A DNA stretch of 64,000 nt from Planktosalinus lacus (GTDB taxonomy: Bacteria > Bacteroidota > Bacteroidia > Flavobacteriales > Flavobacteriaceae), in NCBI RefSeq assembly GCF_014640155.1, contig NZ_BMGK01000013.1:1-64000 (forward strand). Direction: 5' to 3'. The notes beneath the pieces were generated by a model. That model saw only the letters and a program-made list of their open reading frames with translations, did not search any database and was not told where the DNA came from. Each line of letters starts with the position of its first letter. Position 1 is the stretch's first letter. Made by a program: the position numbers and the translations under genes. Of the stretch, positions 24,890-33,109 are shown in pieces.

Positions 24890-26206
24890 ATGAAAAGTGA
24901 TAAAATTATTGTAATTGGGGGAGGCCCTTCTGGTTCTTCAGTTGCTTCACTTCTTGCCTTGAAAGGGCATAAAGTCTTGCTTTTTGAGAAAGAAAAATTT
25001 CCAAGGCCTCACGTGGGGGAGTCCTTATTGCCTTTCAACTATCATTTATTCAATGAATTGGGTGTATTGGACACCATGGAAAAAACATATCACAGAAAGC
25101 CAGGGGTAAAATTTACAAACTCTGATGGTTCCTCAAACACGGTTTGGTACTTTAACCACTCCATTAAAGATCCAAGTTCGCTTTCATTTCACGTGGACAG
25201 GGCTCATTTTGACAATATGTTACTTGATAGAACTAAAGAATTGGGAGTAGAAGTTATTGAAGAAACTACGGTAAAGGAGGTCGAATTCAACCAAGAAAAT
25301 GATACTGTAAAAGTCTCCACATGCAATAAAGAGGGAGTAGAAGAAGATTATTACACAAAATTCATTATTGACGCAAGTGGGCAATCCACCTTTCTGGCAA
25401 ATAGTTTTAACGATAAAAAAAATTATGATGGATTGGAGCGGGTGGCTATTAATTCGCATTGGCAAAACCCCACTTATGATAAAGAACTGGAAGAAGGGTG
25501 TATTGAAATCATTCATCTTGGGGGAGAAAAAATGGGATGGATTTGGGCAATACCATTATCTAAAACAAGACTGAGTGTTGGAGTTGTTATGTCAAATTCA
25601 TATTTTTTATCTCAAAGAAAAAGATTTTCAGGAGAGAAAAAAATTCTTGACAAAATATATTTAAATGAGCTTAGTGAATCAAAGTTACTTGATAAAATAC
25701 TTTCAAATTCAGTCAAAGAAGAGCCGGCTATGGCTCACGGAGATTATTCATACTATACAAACTCAAAATATGGAAAAAACTTTGCAATAATTGGAGATGC
25801 CAGTGCTTTCCTTGACCCTATTTTCTCAAGTGGAATATATGTGGGTATGATGAGCGCAAAATTTGTAGCTGAAAAACTTGATGAAGCTTTTAGAGAAAAT
25901 CAAAATCCTGAAAGTTATCTGAAACCCGTTTATGATAATCTAGATGGAGCTTATGAATTGATTGAAAAACTTATTAGAGTATTTTATGATCCCAATGCAT
26001 TGTCATTATCAAATTTAACAGAGGCTAAGGATGCAGGTTATGAGCAATTTGACAGAGCATATACAATTTATCATTATCTGTTGCAAGGAGACTTTTTGTT
26101 AAACCATAAAAAATATCAAGCTGCAGTAGATATTTTAAAAGATAACAATCAGTTTCAAAAATATGTTAACTTTATAAAATCAAAAAAAATTACTTCTAAT
26201 AACTAA
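24890..26206 (+). CDS. Flavin-dependent halogenase family enzyme
   Basis: 438 residues. The N-terminal G-G-G-P-S-G-S is the FAD dinucleotide site; G-W217-I-W219-A-I-P222 is the WxWxIP halogenase motif; G-E-S-L and D-P-I-F-S-S-G315 complete the halogenase signature. K74 in P-G-V-K-F fits the lysine that forms the chloramine/hypohalite relay in phenol and pyrrole halogenases. Enzymes of this branch (PltA, Bmp2) halogenate carrier-bound pyrrole using reduced FAD, halide and oxygen. The closely related geranylgeranyl-reductase and hydroxylase families also have the FAD motif but usually lack WxWxIP. The halide (Cl or Br) cannot be predicted, though the setting looks marine. No dedicated flavin reductase gene is seen nearby. 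Confidence 0.85.
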   Translation: MKSDKIIVIGGGPSGSSVASLLALKGHKVLLFEKEKFPRPHVGESLLPFNYHLFNELGVLDTMEKTYHRKPGVKFTNSDGSSNTVWYFNHSIKDPSSLSFHVDRAHFDNMLLDRTKELGVEVIEETTVKEVEFNQENDTVKVSTCNKEGVEEDYYTKFIIDASGQSTFLANSFNDKKNYDGLERVAINSHWQNPTYDKELEEGCIEIIHLGGEKMGWIWAIPLSKTRLSVGVVMSNSYFLSQRKRFSGEKKILDKIYLNELSESKLLDKILSNSVKEEPAMAHGDYSYYTNSKYGKNFAIIGDASAFLDPIFSSGIYVGMMSAKFVAEKLDEAFRENQNPESYLKPVYDNLDGAYELIEKLIRVFYDPNALSLSNLTEAKDAGYEQFDRAYTIYHYLLQGDFLLNHKKYQAAVDILKDNNQFQKYVNFIKSKKITSNN

Positions 26207-26221
26207 CTAAAACTTTAATTT

Positions 26222-26626
26222 ATGTCTAAAATTTATAACTTTGGGTTACTATTTTTATTGACTGTTTTTATGATTTCTTGTCAAGGAAATAAAAACATAG
26301 AAGAAAATACTAAGAACAATATTGAAAGAGTAGAACGAAATGACAGAACAAATCTGTCACAAACGTCCAGATCCATTGAGCAAATCATTGAAACTTGGGT
26401 TGAATCCTTAGAGTATAGACTAAAGATTGACAGTAAAACAAATTCATCAATTCAGAAGATTTATATGGAAGCCTATATCTCTATGGGAGGAAACACCGGT
26501 GATATTTTAGTCAGGGATCAAGCACAGAAAATTAGACATCAAATTATCAAAAACACAAAAAATGATGTGGTTAACCTCCTTAATACAGACCAACAAAATA
26601 TTTACCTGAGGTATATAAAAGACTAA
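26222..26626 (+). CDS. Small lipoprotein of unknown function
   Basis: 134 residues. A signal peptide with lipobox M-I-S-C (Cys20) makes it a lipoprotein, with Gly, Asn and Lys after the Cys, so no surface-export signature. The remainder is polar and mostly helical, with T-N-L-S-Q-T and a C-terminal D-Q-Q-N-I-Y-L-R-Y stretch; no family recognised. It begins 15 bp after the halogenase and is the last gene of the operon, so it is likely co-expressed with the cassette. Its TAA and the TAG of the convergent gene overlap by bases 26623-26626. A periplasmic binding or resistance role is possible but has no sequence support. Confidence 0.75.
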   Translation: MSKIYNFGLLFLLTVFMISCQGNKNIEENTKNNIERVERNDRTNLSQTSRSIEQIIETWVESLEYRLKIDSKTNSSIQKIYMEAYISMGGNTGDILVRDQAQKIRHQIIKNTKNDVVNLLNTDQQNIYLRYIKD

Positions 26627-27720
26627 GAATTGCGTAATGTCAAATCATACATATCCTGATATTGTTTTACAGTTTTTCCTATTGGGAAAAGAGTGACTTT
26701 TTTTTCATCCCAATTGTCTTTGTAAGCTTTTTCCATAGCTTGCTTCAAACCTATGGGTGAAAAGCTACTAATAGCAATGACTTTGCCTCCTGTAACTTCT
26801 TTTAGCGCCCCTTTTTCAGAGCTAATTATTGGCATTTTTAAACCAACACTCTCTGCAGCTGTAAAACAAAATCCCTCACTTAATGATGGGATAATTATTG
26901 CATTTGTAGCACTTACTTCATTAATCAAGTCATTGTAAGAGAGGTTGTGTTTCCAAATTAGGTTGGATTCAATTTTTAGGGATTTGGTTAATTTCTTTAT
27001 TTTTAAAAAAATATTTTTGGGGTAGTTAGGTACTATCATTTTTAATTTTACTTCGGGGTTTTTTTCTATGAATAATGAAAACCCTTCAAGTAAAATATCA
27101 AGACCTTTTGAAACGCCTAGTCTTCCAAAGTAACAGAATGCAAATTGATTTGAATTTCCCAAAATATAGTTATTGAAATGACTATATTCCAATCCATTAT
27201 AAATCCGTGTAATATTGTTTTGATTGACACCTGCATCAATAAGTCTGTTTTTTGTAAAATCTGATACAGCTATAAATTTGTCAAAATTCAATTGAAGTAT
27301 AAACCATTCAAAACTAAAATAGAGAACTTTTGAAAACAATGAAGCAAATGGGACTTTAAACCATAATTTTCCCCAATATTCATGAAATGTAATTACACAT
27401 TTTGTTTTAGTGATTTTTGATGCAATATAGGCCGGAATTGCAGCAGTATAAGATGATGTTTGTATTAAATCAACTTTTTTGGCTATCTGCACACACTTCT
27501 TTATCGAAAGGATGGTAAATAAAAATCGATTGGGAATCGCTAATCGAATGATATCAACTCCGTTCAAAGTTTCTTGTTTTTTTAACTTTTTTTGAAATCT
27601 TGTTGTAATTACAGTAACTTGATGATTGTTGATAACCAATTGTTCTGAAAGATTTTTCCAAAGGGTTTCTGCTCCTCCAATATATGGATAGTAATGCTCA
27701 ACAATAAAGACAAATTTCAT
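26623..27720 (-). CDS. Glycosyltransferase family 4 protein
   Basis: 365 residues with the GT4 N-terminal pattern H-Y-Y-P-Y-I-G-G-A-E-T and, in the C-domain, S-E-G-F-C-F-T-A-A-E-S (E-x7-E). The acceptor-side A-V-S-D-F-T-K motif is usual for these retaining enzymes. It is the last gene of a minus-strand run of four (GT-C, GT2, DUF2304, GT4); its start overlaps the DUF2304 stop by 4 bp. Convergent, overlapping stop codons separate it from the pyrrole cassette. Sugar specificity unknown. Confidence 0.9.
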   Translation of the reverse strand: MKFVFIVEHYYPYIGGAETLWKNLSEQLVINNHQVTVITTRFQKKLKKQETLNGVDIIRLAIPNRFLFTILSIKKCVQIAKKVDLIQTSSYTAAIPAYIASKITKTKCVITFHEYWGKLWFKVPFASLFSKVLYFSFEWFILQLNFDKFIAVSDFTKNRLIDAGVNQNNITRIYNGLEYSHFNNYILGNSNQFAFCYFGRLGVSKGLDILLEGFSLFIEKNPEVKLKMIVPNYPKNIFLKIKKLTKSLKIESNLIWKHNLSYNDLINEVSATNAIIIPSLSEGFCFTAAESVGLKMPIISSEKGALKEVTGGKVIAISSFSPIGLKQAMEKAYKDNWDEKKVTLFPIGKTVKQYQDMYDLTLRNS

Positions 27721-28070
27721 TGATTGAAATTTTGAAGTTTTTCAATTTCCAATGCTGTTTTTCTTACTAAATCTGTTATTTGTTTATTTTGTTTTTTAAT
27801 GGTTACAAAGGTTTTGAAGTGAATGAAAAATGACAAGGCTAGTCCAATAAAAATTATCGCATTTACATTGTCCTTAATTCCAAGTAAATCAGATAAAAAG
27901 AAAGTGATTTGATCTGGAATGATTGCAAGTACACAAACACTTAACCAAAAAAGGACCCAAAAAAGCGTTTCAAATAAAGTGTTATTGCCACCCCTATGGC
28001 TTTTTAGAGTAAGTACAATTGAAAACAAACCTATTATTGGAACGATAATTTGATAGACTTCAAAATTCAT
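27717..28070 (-). CDS. DUF2304 membrane protein
   Basis: 117 residues with three hydrophobic segments and a charged helical tail (K-K-Q-N-K-Q-I-T-D-L-V-R-K). DUF2304 proteins are commonly encoded beside GT2 polyprenyl-phosphate-sugar synthases, as here, and are thought to help anchor or flip the lipid-linked sugar. Starts 5 bp after the GT2 stop and overlaps the GT4 start by 4 bp. No catalytic residues can be named. Confidence 0.8.
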   Translation of the reverse strand: MNFEVYQIIVPIIGLFSIVLTLKSHRGGNNTLFETLFWVLFWLSVCVLAIIPDQITFFLSDLLGIKDNVNAIIFIGLALSFFIHFKTFVTIKKQNKQITDLVRKTALEIEKLQNFNQ

Positions 28071-28075
28071 AGTAG

Positions 28076-28780
28076 TTAGTTTTTAAACAAAGAATGATAT
28101 ACAATATTTAATGCGGTTTTTATACCCTGATTTAAGTTTTGACCCTTATCAGAATAATTCTCAGGATAGTAAACAGTTATAGGGACATTTATAATCTTTA
28201 GTTTACTATGATAAGCCTTAATAATCACTTCACTGCAAAAGTCATATCCATCCTGTTCTATATGAATTGTTCTTGTTGCTTTTCTGCTCCAGGCTTTGAA
28301 CCCGGATTGAGAGTCGTTCACTTTTTTCAGCACAAAAAAGGAAGTTAAAATATCAGCCAGAAAATTATAAAACCTTCTAATACCCGGAATGTTATTGTCT
28401 TTTGACATAAATCTGTTTCCAATGGTTATGTCAGCATTTTCTTCAATATGTTTATCCAATAAAAACTCTATATCAATGGGGTCATGCTGGTTATCCCCAT
28501 CAATGGTAACTGCAAATTTATATTTCTCGTTTGTTCTAAAATATTCAAGCCCGGTTTCAGTTGCTGCACCAGCACCTCTATTTAAAAGATGCCTGATGAC
28601 TATTGCGCCATTAAAAATAGCCTCACTTATTGAATTATCAAGGCTGCCATCGTCGATCACCAAAATATTTTGAAACCCCACTGATTTTAAATTTTCTATA
28701 AGAATACCAATTCTTCCCGATTCATTAAAAACGGGAATTATTATTAAAATATTATCCTTATTTATCAATTGCTCAATCAC
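28076..28780 (-). CDS. GT2 glycosyltransferase, dolichol-phosphate-mannose-synthase-like
   Basis: 234 residues. I-I-I-P-V-F-N-E and V-I-D-D-G-S (nucleotide binding), and T-I-D-G-D-N-Q-H-D-P, the D-x-D motif of the GT-A fold, are typical of DPM1-like enzymes that move sugar on to polyprenyl phosphate. There is no membrane tail; the DUF2304 protein may supply anchoring. The start is GTG at 28780, directly against the stop of the upstream GT-C gene (TAAGTG). The product would be the lipid-linked donor for the 1004-residue GT-C protein. Confidence 0.85.
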   Translation of the reverse strand: MIEQLINKDNILIIIPVFNESGRIGILIENLKSVGFQNILVIDDGSLDNSISEAIFNGAIVIRHLLNRGAGAATETGLEYFRTNEKYKFAVTIDGDNQHDPIDIEFLLDKHIEENADITIGNRFMSKDNNIPGIRRFYNFLADILTSFFVLKKVNDSQSGFKAWSRKATRTIHIEQDGYDFCSEVIIKAYHSKLKIINVPITVYYPENYSDKGQNLNQGIKTALNIVYHSLFKN

Positions 28781-31700
28781 TTAAAAATTTATTTTAAAGA
28801 GGGCTGTTTTACCTCTTTCAATAGTTTCATATCCAAATACATCGTATTTTGCCTTGACAACATTTCCGTTTAGCATTATTTGCTTATCACCTTGTGGATG
28901 GACCAATAATCTATCAGTAGCAATAAGTTCAACATATGGGTTTTCGTTTAGATAATCAAAAAGCTCAATCACTTTTTTTACAAGTGTTTGATCAGGAGTT
29001 ACATCCAGGGTGTGAGCTTCTAAATCTATAAGTATATAGTCATAACCTTGTTGCTTTAATCCGTGAGTTGTAGTAATTTTATTGAATTCAGAACTTGTCC
29101 ATAAAGTCGAAAAGTAATCTAACTGGTTGTCGTTATAAATTCGTTTATCGTTCTCCTCTATAAAAAAAGCAAACAATGTCCCTACATTAAGAATTTTAGT
29201 GTTTTTATTTTTATTTAATTCATGAATAATTTTTCTTGTTTCAAGATTAAAAGCAGTATTAAATGCCTTTATTTCGGTTATTTGACCACTAGCATAAAGA
29301 GCTGAAGAATTTAAAAATAAATTTCTAAAATCGGTTGATTCGGGATTTTGAGTTTTTCCCATCAATAGTGGTGATAACCTAAAGAGTAAAAGGATGAAAA
29401 TCCAAATAAAAATAAATGAAAAACTGATTCCTTTTATTATTTGACTGTTTTGAAAAATGGAATTTTGATTTGTAAAGAAAAAAACAGCGAGTATTAGGGG
29501 TAGTAATCCAAAACCAATAATGCCATACCAGGGTATACCACTTGAAAGTATTAACCAAAAGACAAAACAAGTTACAACATAAAGAAGTAAAGATTTAGAT
29601 TTTAAATTTAATTTTTTCAACAGCACATTTTTAAACAATAAGTAACACAAGGCAGAAAAAACCAAAACTCCGGTTATACTTGCAATGTCACTATCAAAAG
29701 ATAGTAACAAATACAATGGAGCTATATAACTTCCAAGCAATAAAAACGGGTAAATAAGTGTTGAGTAAACTGAAGCGAAATGACCAGAAAAATCAGATGC
29801 AAAACCATAATTTTTGTTCATCAATATTTCATTAATCTCGTAAACACTTAATGAATTATCAGGATTATGAGCAGACCAAAAACATAAACTAAACCAAACT
29901 ACCAATGATGAAATACTAATTAATACTGGTAAAAGCCTGGCTCTTTGGTGACCAAACAAAATAAGTGGAATAAAAGCTAAAAATAAAAAACTAATATCAG
30001 TTGAAAATAAATCTACATTGACTTTATTGGTAAGATCATAAGGCAAACTGAGAAATCTCATAAAACCTCCTTCATAACCTAAATAACGTTTTATTTCTTC
30101 TTTCTTAGCAGTATAAATATCCAGATTATTTTGATTAACATCTGAAACATTATCATTTTTATTTAAAACTTGAGTAAGTATAGGTGAAAATAATTCGTGC
30201 TTTGGAAAGTGATTTAATTCAATATTAAATTTTGCAGATAATGATTCAGTCTTTTTTAATAATTCTGAAATGTTTAATGAATTTGAATCAACAGTATTCT
30301 TTATTCCCCAAGGTAAAAGAGCAACACCTGAGCCAATCATTAGAATGAAAATTAATTTTAATGGTTTTTTAGTTGAAATTCTTCCATTTTTTTTTGCAAG
30401 AAAAATGAAAAATAAAGCTACTACTGCCAACACAAGTATAAGAGAAAAAATTTCAATATTTGAAAAAGATAAATCTGCAAATGTGTATAAGTTAAAAATA
30501 AAAATAAAAACAATAATAGCTAATAAAGAGGCAAATGCCACAAATTTTCCGCAGTAAAAATAAAATAGAAAGACTATAAGCCCCAAAACGGCTATTAGGG
30601 AAGTATACTTTATTCCTAAAGAAAAACCAACTAAGATACCGGCAATTAACCAAAGTTTGGACTCGTTGTCAACGATACTATTTGAACTATTTTCAACTTG
30701 ACTATTTTGATTCCGAAAGTAAAATTCAATTATAATATGTAGCACTGTAAGCATAATTAAAAACAAGCTTAAGTCTGTTTTAATTTCAATACTTGATGGC
30801 CAAACAATTAAAGGTAAAGTGTAAAATAGTACTGCAGAAAATATTGCCCAATCGGTGGAAACATAATTTCTCGCAATTTTAAAAATCAAAAAAATCAATA
30901 AAATACTTGAAACAGAACCCAAATGAAGTGCAACAGCGTTACTTTCAAAAATGACATAACCCAAACTTACTATTAATGACCAATTGTAAGGATATAAAAC
31001 CTCTATTAATCCTCCATTATTGCTTACTAACTTTGGAATATTCATATACAAGGTAAGTGAGTCAAAGCCTAAAGGGAAAGGCGAGGTTACAGTAATTAAG
31101 TTGACAGAGGCCAAAATAATTACAGTAATAATCAAGAATATTGAAAATGGTTTTATTGTGGTTTTATGCTGTTTTTTGAATAGGTTATTTTTTAAGCTAT
31201 CTAACAAACTTTTCCAGCCAGTTATAATTAAAAGAAGCAACCATATTGAAGCTGTGAAAAAATTAAGTTGGTTAATTACACCTAATAAAAAAATTCCAAA
31301 ACACATAATTGCAAATCCTACACTGATTTGTAAAAATATATTTGAACTAAAACTCTCAGGTAGTTTGATTGCTTTCAATATGAAGACACCCGATGATATT
31401 GCTGAAACAAAAACGGTTATAACACTGATATGAATTAATACTGTTTTTAGAAGAAATTGAAAAGCAGAAAACTCAAGATCGTTTTTATAAAAATAAAACC
31501 ACATTACCATTGTCATAAAAGCCAGTAAAATGGGATAGAAATAGATAATTCTAAAACCACTAATATTTATGGTATTCCAGCTGGATTTTTTTTTGATAAA
31601 AAACATAGAAAATAAAAACCCGGTTGCATAGGCTGCAATTAAAAAATCCCAATACTTGAAAAACCTTACAGCGTAAACATAACTAGAGGAACTAGCAATG

Positions 31701-31795
31701 AAATCAAAAAAAACAACGAATAGCCAATAGGCACAGAAAAAAACAGTCAACCACTTTCCGATATTTTTTTTAAAATTATTAAAAACTTCAGCCAT
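28781..31795 (-). CDS. Large multi-spanning membrane protein, GT-C glycosyltransferase-like
   Basis: 1004 residues with some twenty hydrophobic segments in the N-terminal 800, and a soluble C-terminal domain of about 200. The first extracytoplasmic loop has P-L-G-F-D-S-L-T-L-Y, an acidic site suited to the GT-C catalytic loop, and Y-P-Y-N-W further on recalls PMT/ArnT-like proteins, but similarity is weak. Coupled to a GT2 polyprenyl-phosphate-sugar synthase and DUF2304, it most likely moves a sugar from polyprenyl phosphate on to a glycan or protein in the periplasm. Very AT-rich, with many TTT/ATT codons, as usual for membrane proteins of this group. Upstream 243 bp separate it from a divergent small gene. 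Confidence 0.65.
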   Translation of the reverse strand: MAEVFNNFKKNIGKWLTVFFCAYWLFVVFFDFIASSSSYVYAVRFFKYWDFLIAAYATGFLFSMFFIKKKSSWNTINISGFRIIYFYPILLAFMTMVMWFYFYKNDLEFSAFQFLLKTVLIHISVITVFVSAISSGVFILKAIKLPESFSSNIFLQISVGFAIMCFGIFLLGVINQLNFFTASIWLLLLIITGWKSLLDSLKNNLFKKQHKTTIKPFSIFLIITVIILASVNLITVTSPFPLGFDSLTLYMNIPKLVSNNGGLIEVLYPYNWSLIVSLGYVIFESNAVALHLGSVSSILLIFLIFKIARNYVSTDWAIFSAVLFYTLPLIVWPSSIEIKTDLSLFLIMLTVLHIIIEFYFRNQNSQVENSSNSIVDNESKLWLIAGILVGFSLGIKYTSLIAVLGLIVFLFYFYCGKFVAFASLLAIIVFIFIFNLYTFADLSFSNIEIFSLILVLAVVALFFIFLAKKNGRISTKKPLKLIFILMIGSGVALLPWGIKNTVDSNSLNISELLKKTESLSAKFNIELNHFPKHELFSPILTQVLNKNDNVSDVNQNNLDIYTAKKEEIKRYLGYEGGFMRFLSLPYDLTNKVNVDLFSTDISFLFLAFIPLILFGHQRARLLPVLISISSLVVWFSLCFWSAHNPDNSLSVYEINEILMNKNYGFASDFSGHFASVYSTLIYPFLLLGSYIAPLYLLLSFDSDIASITGVLVFSALCYLLFKNVLLKKLNLKSKSLLLYVVTCFVFWLILSSGIPWYGIIGFGLLPLILAVFFFTNQNSIFQNSQIIKGISFSFIFIWIFILLLFRLSPLLMGKTQNPESTDFRNLFLNSSALYASGQITEIKAFNTAFNLETRKIIHELNKNKNTKILNVGTLFAFFIEENDKRIYNDNQLDYFSTLWTSSEFNKITTTHGLKQQGYDYILIDLEAHTLDVTPDQTLVKKVIELFDYLNENPYVELIATDRLLVHPQGDKQIMLNGNVVKAKYDVFGYETIERGKTALFKINF

Positions 31796-32009
31796 ATCAG
31801 AAATAAAAATTAGGAGTATTAAAATTTAAAATACTATGGTTTATGAAATTCATAAATTTTAAAAATGTAAGTGTTTAGTCCACATATAAAGGTGATTAAT
31901 TATTCAATAAATATAAGATATATTCTTTCTTTTTAATGGATAGGTCATAAAAAAAAGAAACTTATTATTAATTCTTTAGATTTTTTCACGAGATATTTAA
32001 TTAAAATGG

Positions 32010-32017
32010 TAATTTTG
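32010..32017 (+). promoter_or_regulatory. Putative -7 box upstream of the 88-residue protein
   Basis: TAATTTTG matches the TAnnTTTG consensus and lies 21 bp before the ATG at 32039. The 243-bp divergent gap 31796-32038 otherwise holds only AT-rich DNA with no clear operator. Confidence 0.5.
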
Positions 32018-32038
32018 CACCCAATTTAATATTTAATT

Positions 32039-32305
32039 ATGGCTAGCGTAAAAAATTTAAAGAAAGATATAAACTACGTTTTGGGTGATATCATTGAAGC
32101 AGTGTATGTTTGGGAATTGACAAACTCTGATAAGGATACTAAAAAATCTCAGGCAATCATTGATGAAACCATTGTTGTGTTTGATGAGTTAGTTGAAAAA
32201 ATCAACCAAAAAGATGTTGAAAACTCTAAAAAACATTTTCAATCAATAAGCAGGGAGCTTGAAGAAAAAGCCTCTAAACTTATTGATAAAGTAAATAAGC
32301 TTTAA
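32039..32305 (+). CDS. Conserved small helical protein of unknown function
   Basis: 88 residues, acidic-and-basic mixed, almost entirely predicted helix with heptad-like pattern (D-E-L-V-E-K-I-N-Q-K-D-V-E-N-S-K-K), so perhaps a coiled-coil or helical bundle. No signal peptide. It has its own promoter-like box and is followed directly by a terminator, so it is a monocistronic unit. I recognise it as a type of short protein seen in Flavobacteriia, but cannot name a family. Confidence 0.75.
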   Translation: MASVKNLKKDINYVLGDIIEAVYVWELTNSDKDTKKSQAIIDETIVVFDELVEKINQKDVENSKKHFQSISRELEEKASKLIDKVNKL

Positions 32306-32309
32306 AAAA

Positions 32310-32339
32310 AAATCCCTTGAAATTTCAAGGGATTTTTTT
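32310..32339 (+). terminator. Rho-independent terminator, likely bidirectional
   Basis: Arms AAATCCCTTGAAA and TTTCAAGGGATTT form a tight stem followed by eight T. The A-run on the other side makes it usable for the convergent DUF4369 gene as well, whose stop it touches. Confidence 0.85.
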
Positions 32340-33055
32340 TATTGTTTTTCGCTGAGTTGTTTTCTTTCCTGAATAAAAGTTTCCAGTTGTTTCCCATAAG
32401 TTGACACTTTAACTTTTTCATCGAGTGAATAATAAATGGTGTCTAAATATTTTACGTTTGCATCAAAAATTTCAGTCAATGCTAAATAAGGAGCAACTTC
32501 ATAATCTTTATGATTTAAAGCAAAATTGATGGTAGCCATATATTTGCTTTTTATAAGTGATTCATATTCTTTATTGATTTCTACTTTTCTAAGTTCATCA
32601 GAGTTGTTTTCGGCTTGAATATTATCTGCAAATAGCTGTAAACTTCTGTCTGAATAACGCCGCATTAATTTGTTATAATCTACGAGTTTTTCATGATTAG
32701 TGGATCCTTTAACTTCAGCATCACTTTCAAAATTTTCTAAAGTCGTATTAACTTCAACAGTGCCTGGTTCAGCAAATATTTCAATACCGTCTTCTATTTG
32801 TGTTCCTTCAGTTTTTCTTAAAAGCATATAAACTACTTCAGGACTTTCAAGATGTATAGAAAAATTAAAGTCTGAAGACCCTTTTAAAACCACAGAATCT
32901 AAAGTAACTAAAGTGGAGTCCTGAAATTTTTCCAGATATAGTGTTCCTTTTTTTAAACCGTTTACAACTCCGGTAATATGAGTGTTTTTAGTCTCGGTTG
33001 AACAAGAAACTAACAATAAAAATGCTGTAGAAAAAACCAATAAATAATTTTTCAT
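32339..33055 (-). CDS. DUF4369-domain lipoprotein
   Basis: 238 residues counted from ATG 33055; the frame is open to a TTG 24 bp upstream but ATG gives a proper signal peptide with lipobox L-L-V-S-C. Residues 25-110 have the DUF4369 pattern (I-T-G-V-V-N-G-L-K-K-G-T-L-Y-L and a Val/Ser/Phe-rich beta half). DUF4369 is usually the N-terminal part of larger thioredoxin-like (TlpA/ResA-family) proteins in Bacteroidota; here the thioredoxin domain and its CxxC are missing, and a helical tail replaces it. No redox activity is expected. Probably periplasmic. Confidence 0.8.
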   Translation of the reverse strand: MKNYLLVFSTAFLLLVSCSTETKNTHITGVVNGLKKGTLYLEKFQDSTLVTLDSVVLKGSSDFNFSIHLESPEVVYMLLRKTEGTQIEDGIEIFAEPGTVEVNTTLENFESDAEVKGSTNHEKLVDYNKLMRRYSDRSLQLFADNIQAENNSDELRKVEINKEYESLIKSKYMATINFALNHKDYEVAPYLALTEIFDANVKYLDTIYYSLDEKVKVSTYGKQLETFIQERKQLSEKQ

Positions 33056-33109
33056 TGAGTGAATTTTAAAAGGGCGCAAATATCTATATTTTAAATGAAT
33101 AATTCAGTT

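Noticed and set aside
24890-26206. Geranylgeranyl reductase or generic FAD monooxygenase
   Set aside because: The GWxWxIP and DPIFSSG motifs, the Lys74 site and neighbours favour a halogenase; still to be confirmed experimentally.
30270-31433. Plus-strand frames of 95 and 137 residues opposite the large membrane protein
   Set aside because: Antisense to a long, membrane-type minus-strand gene; composition reflects the complement of hydrophobic codons, and there is no promoter or homology recognised.
28781-31795. Pseudogene or fused genes in the 1004-residue frame
   Set aside because: The frame is uninterrupted with consistent membrane pattern and a tight link to GT2, so it is taken as one intact gene.
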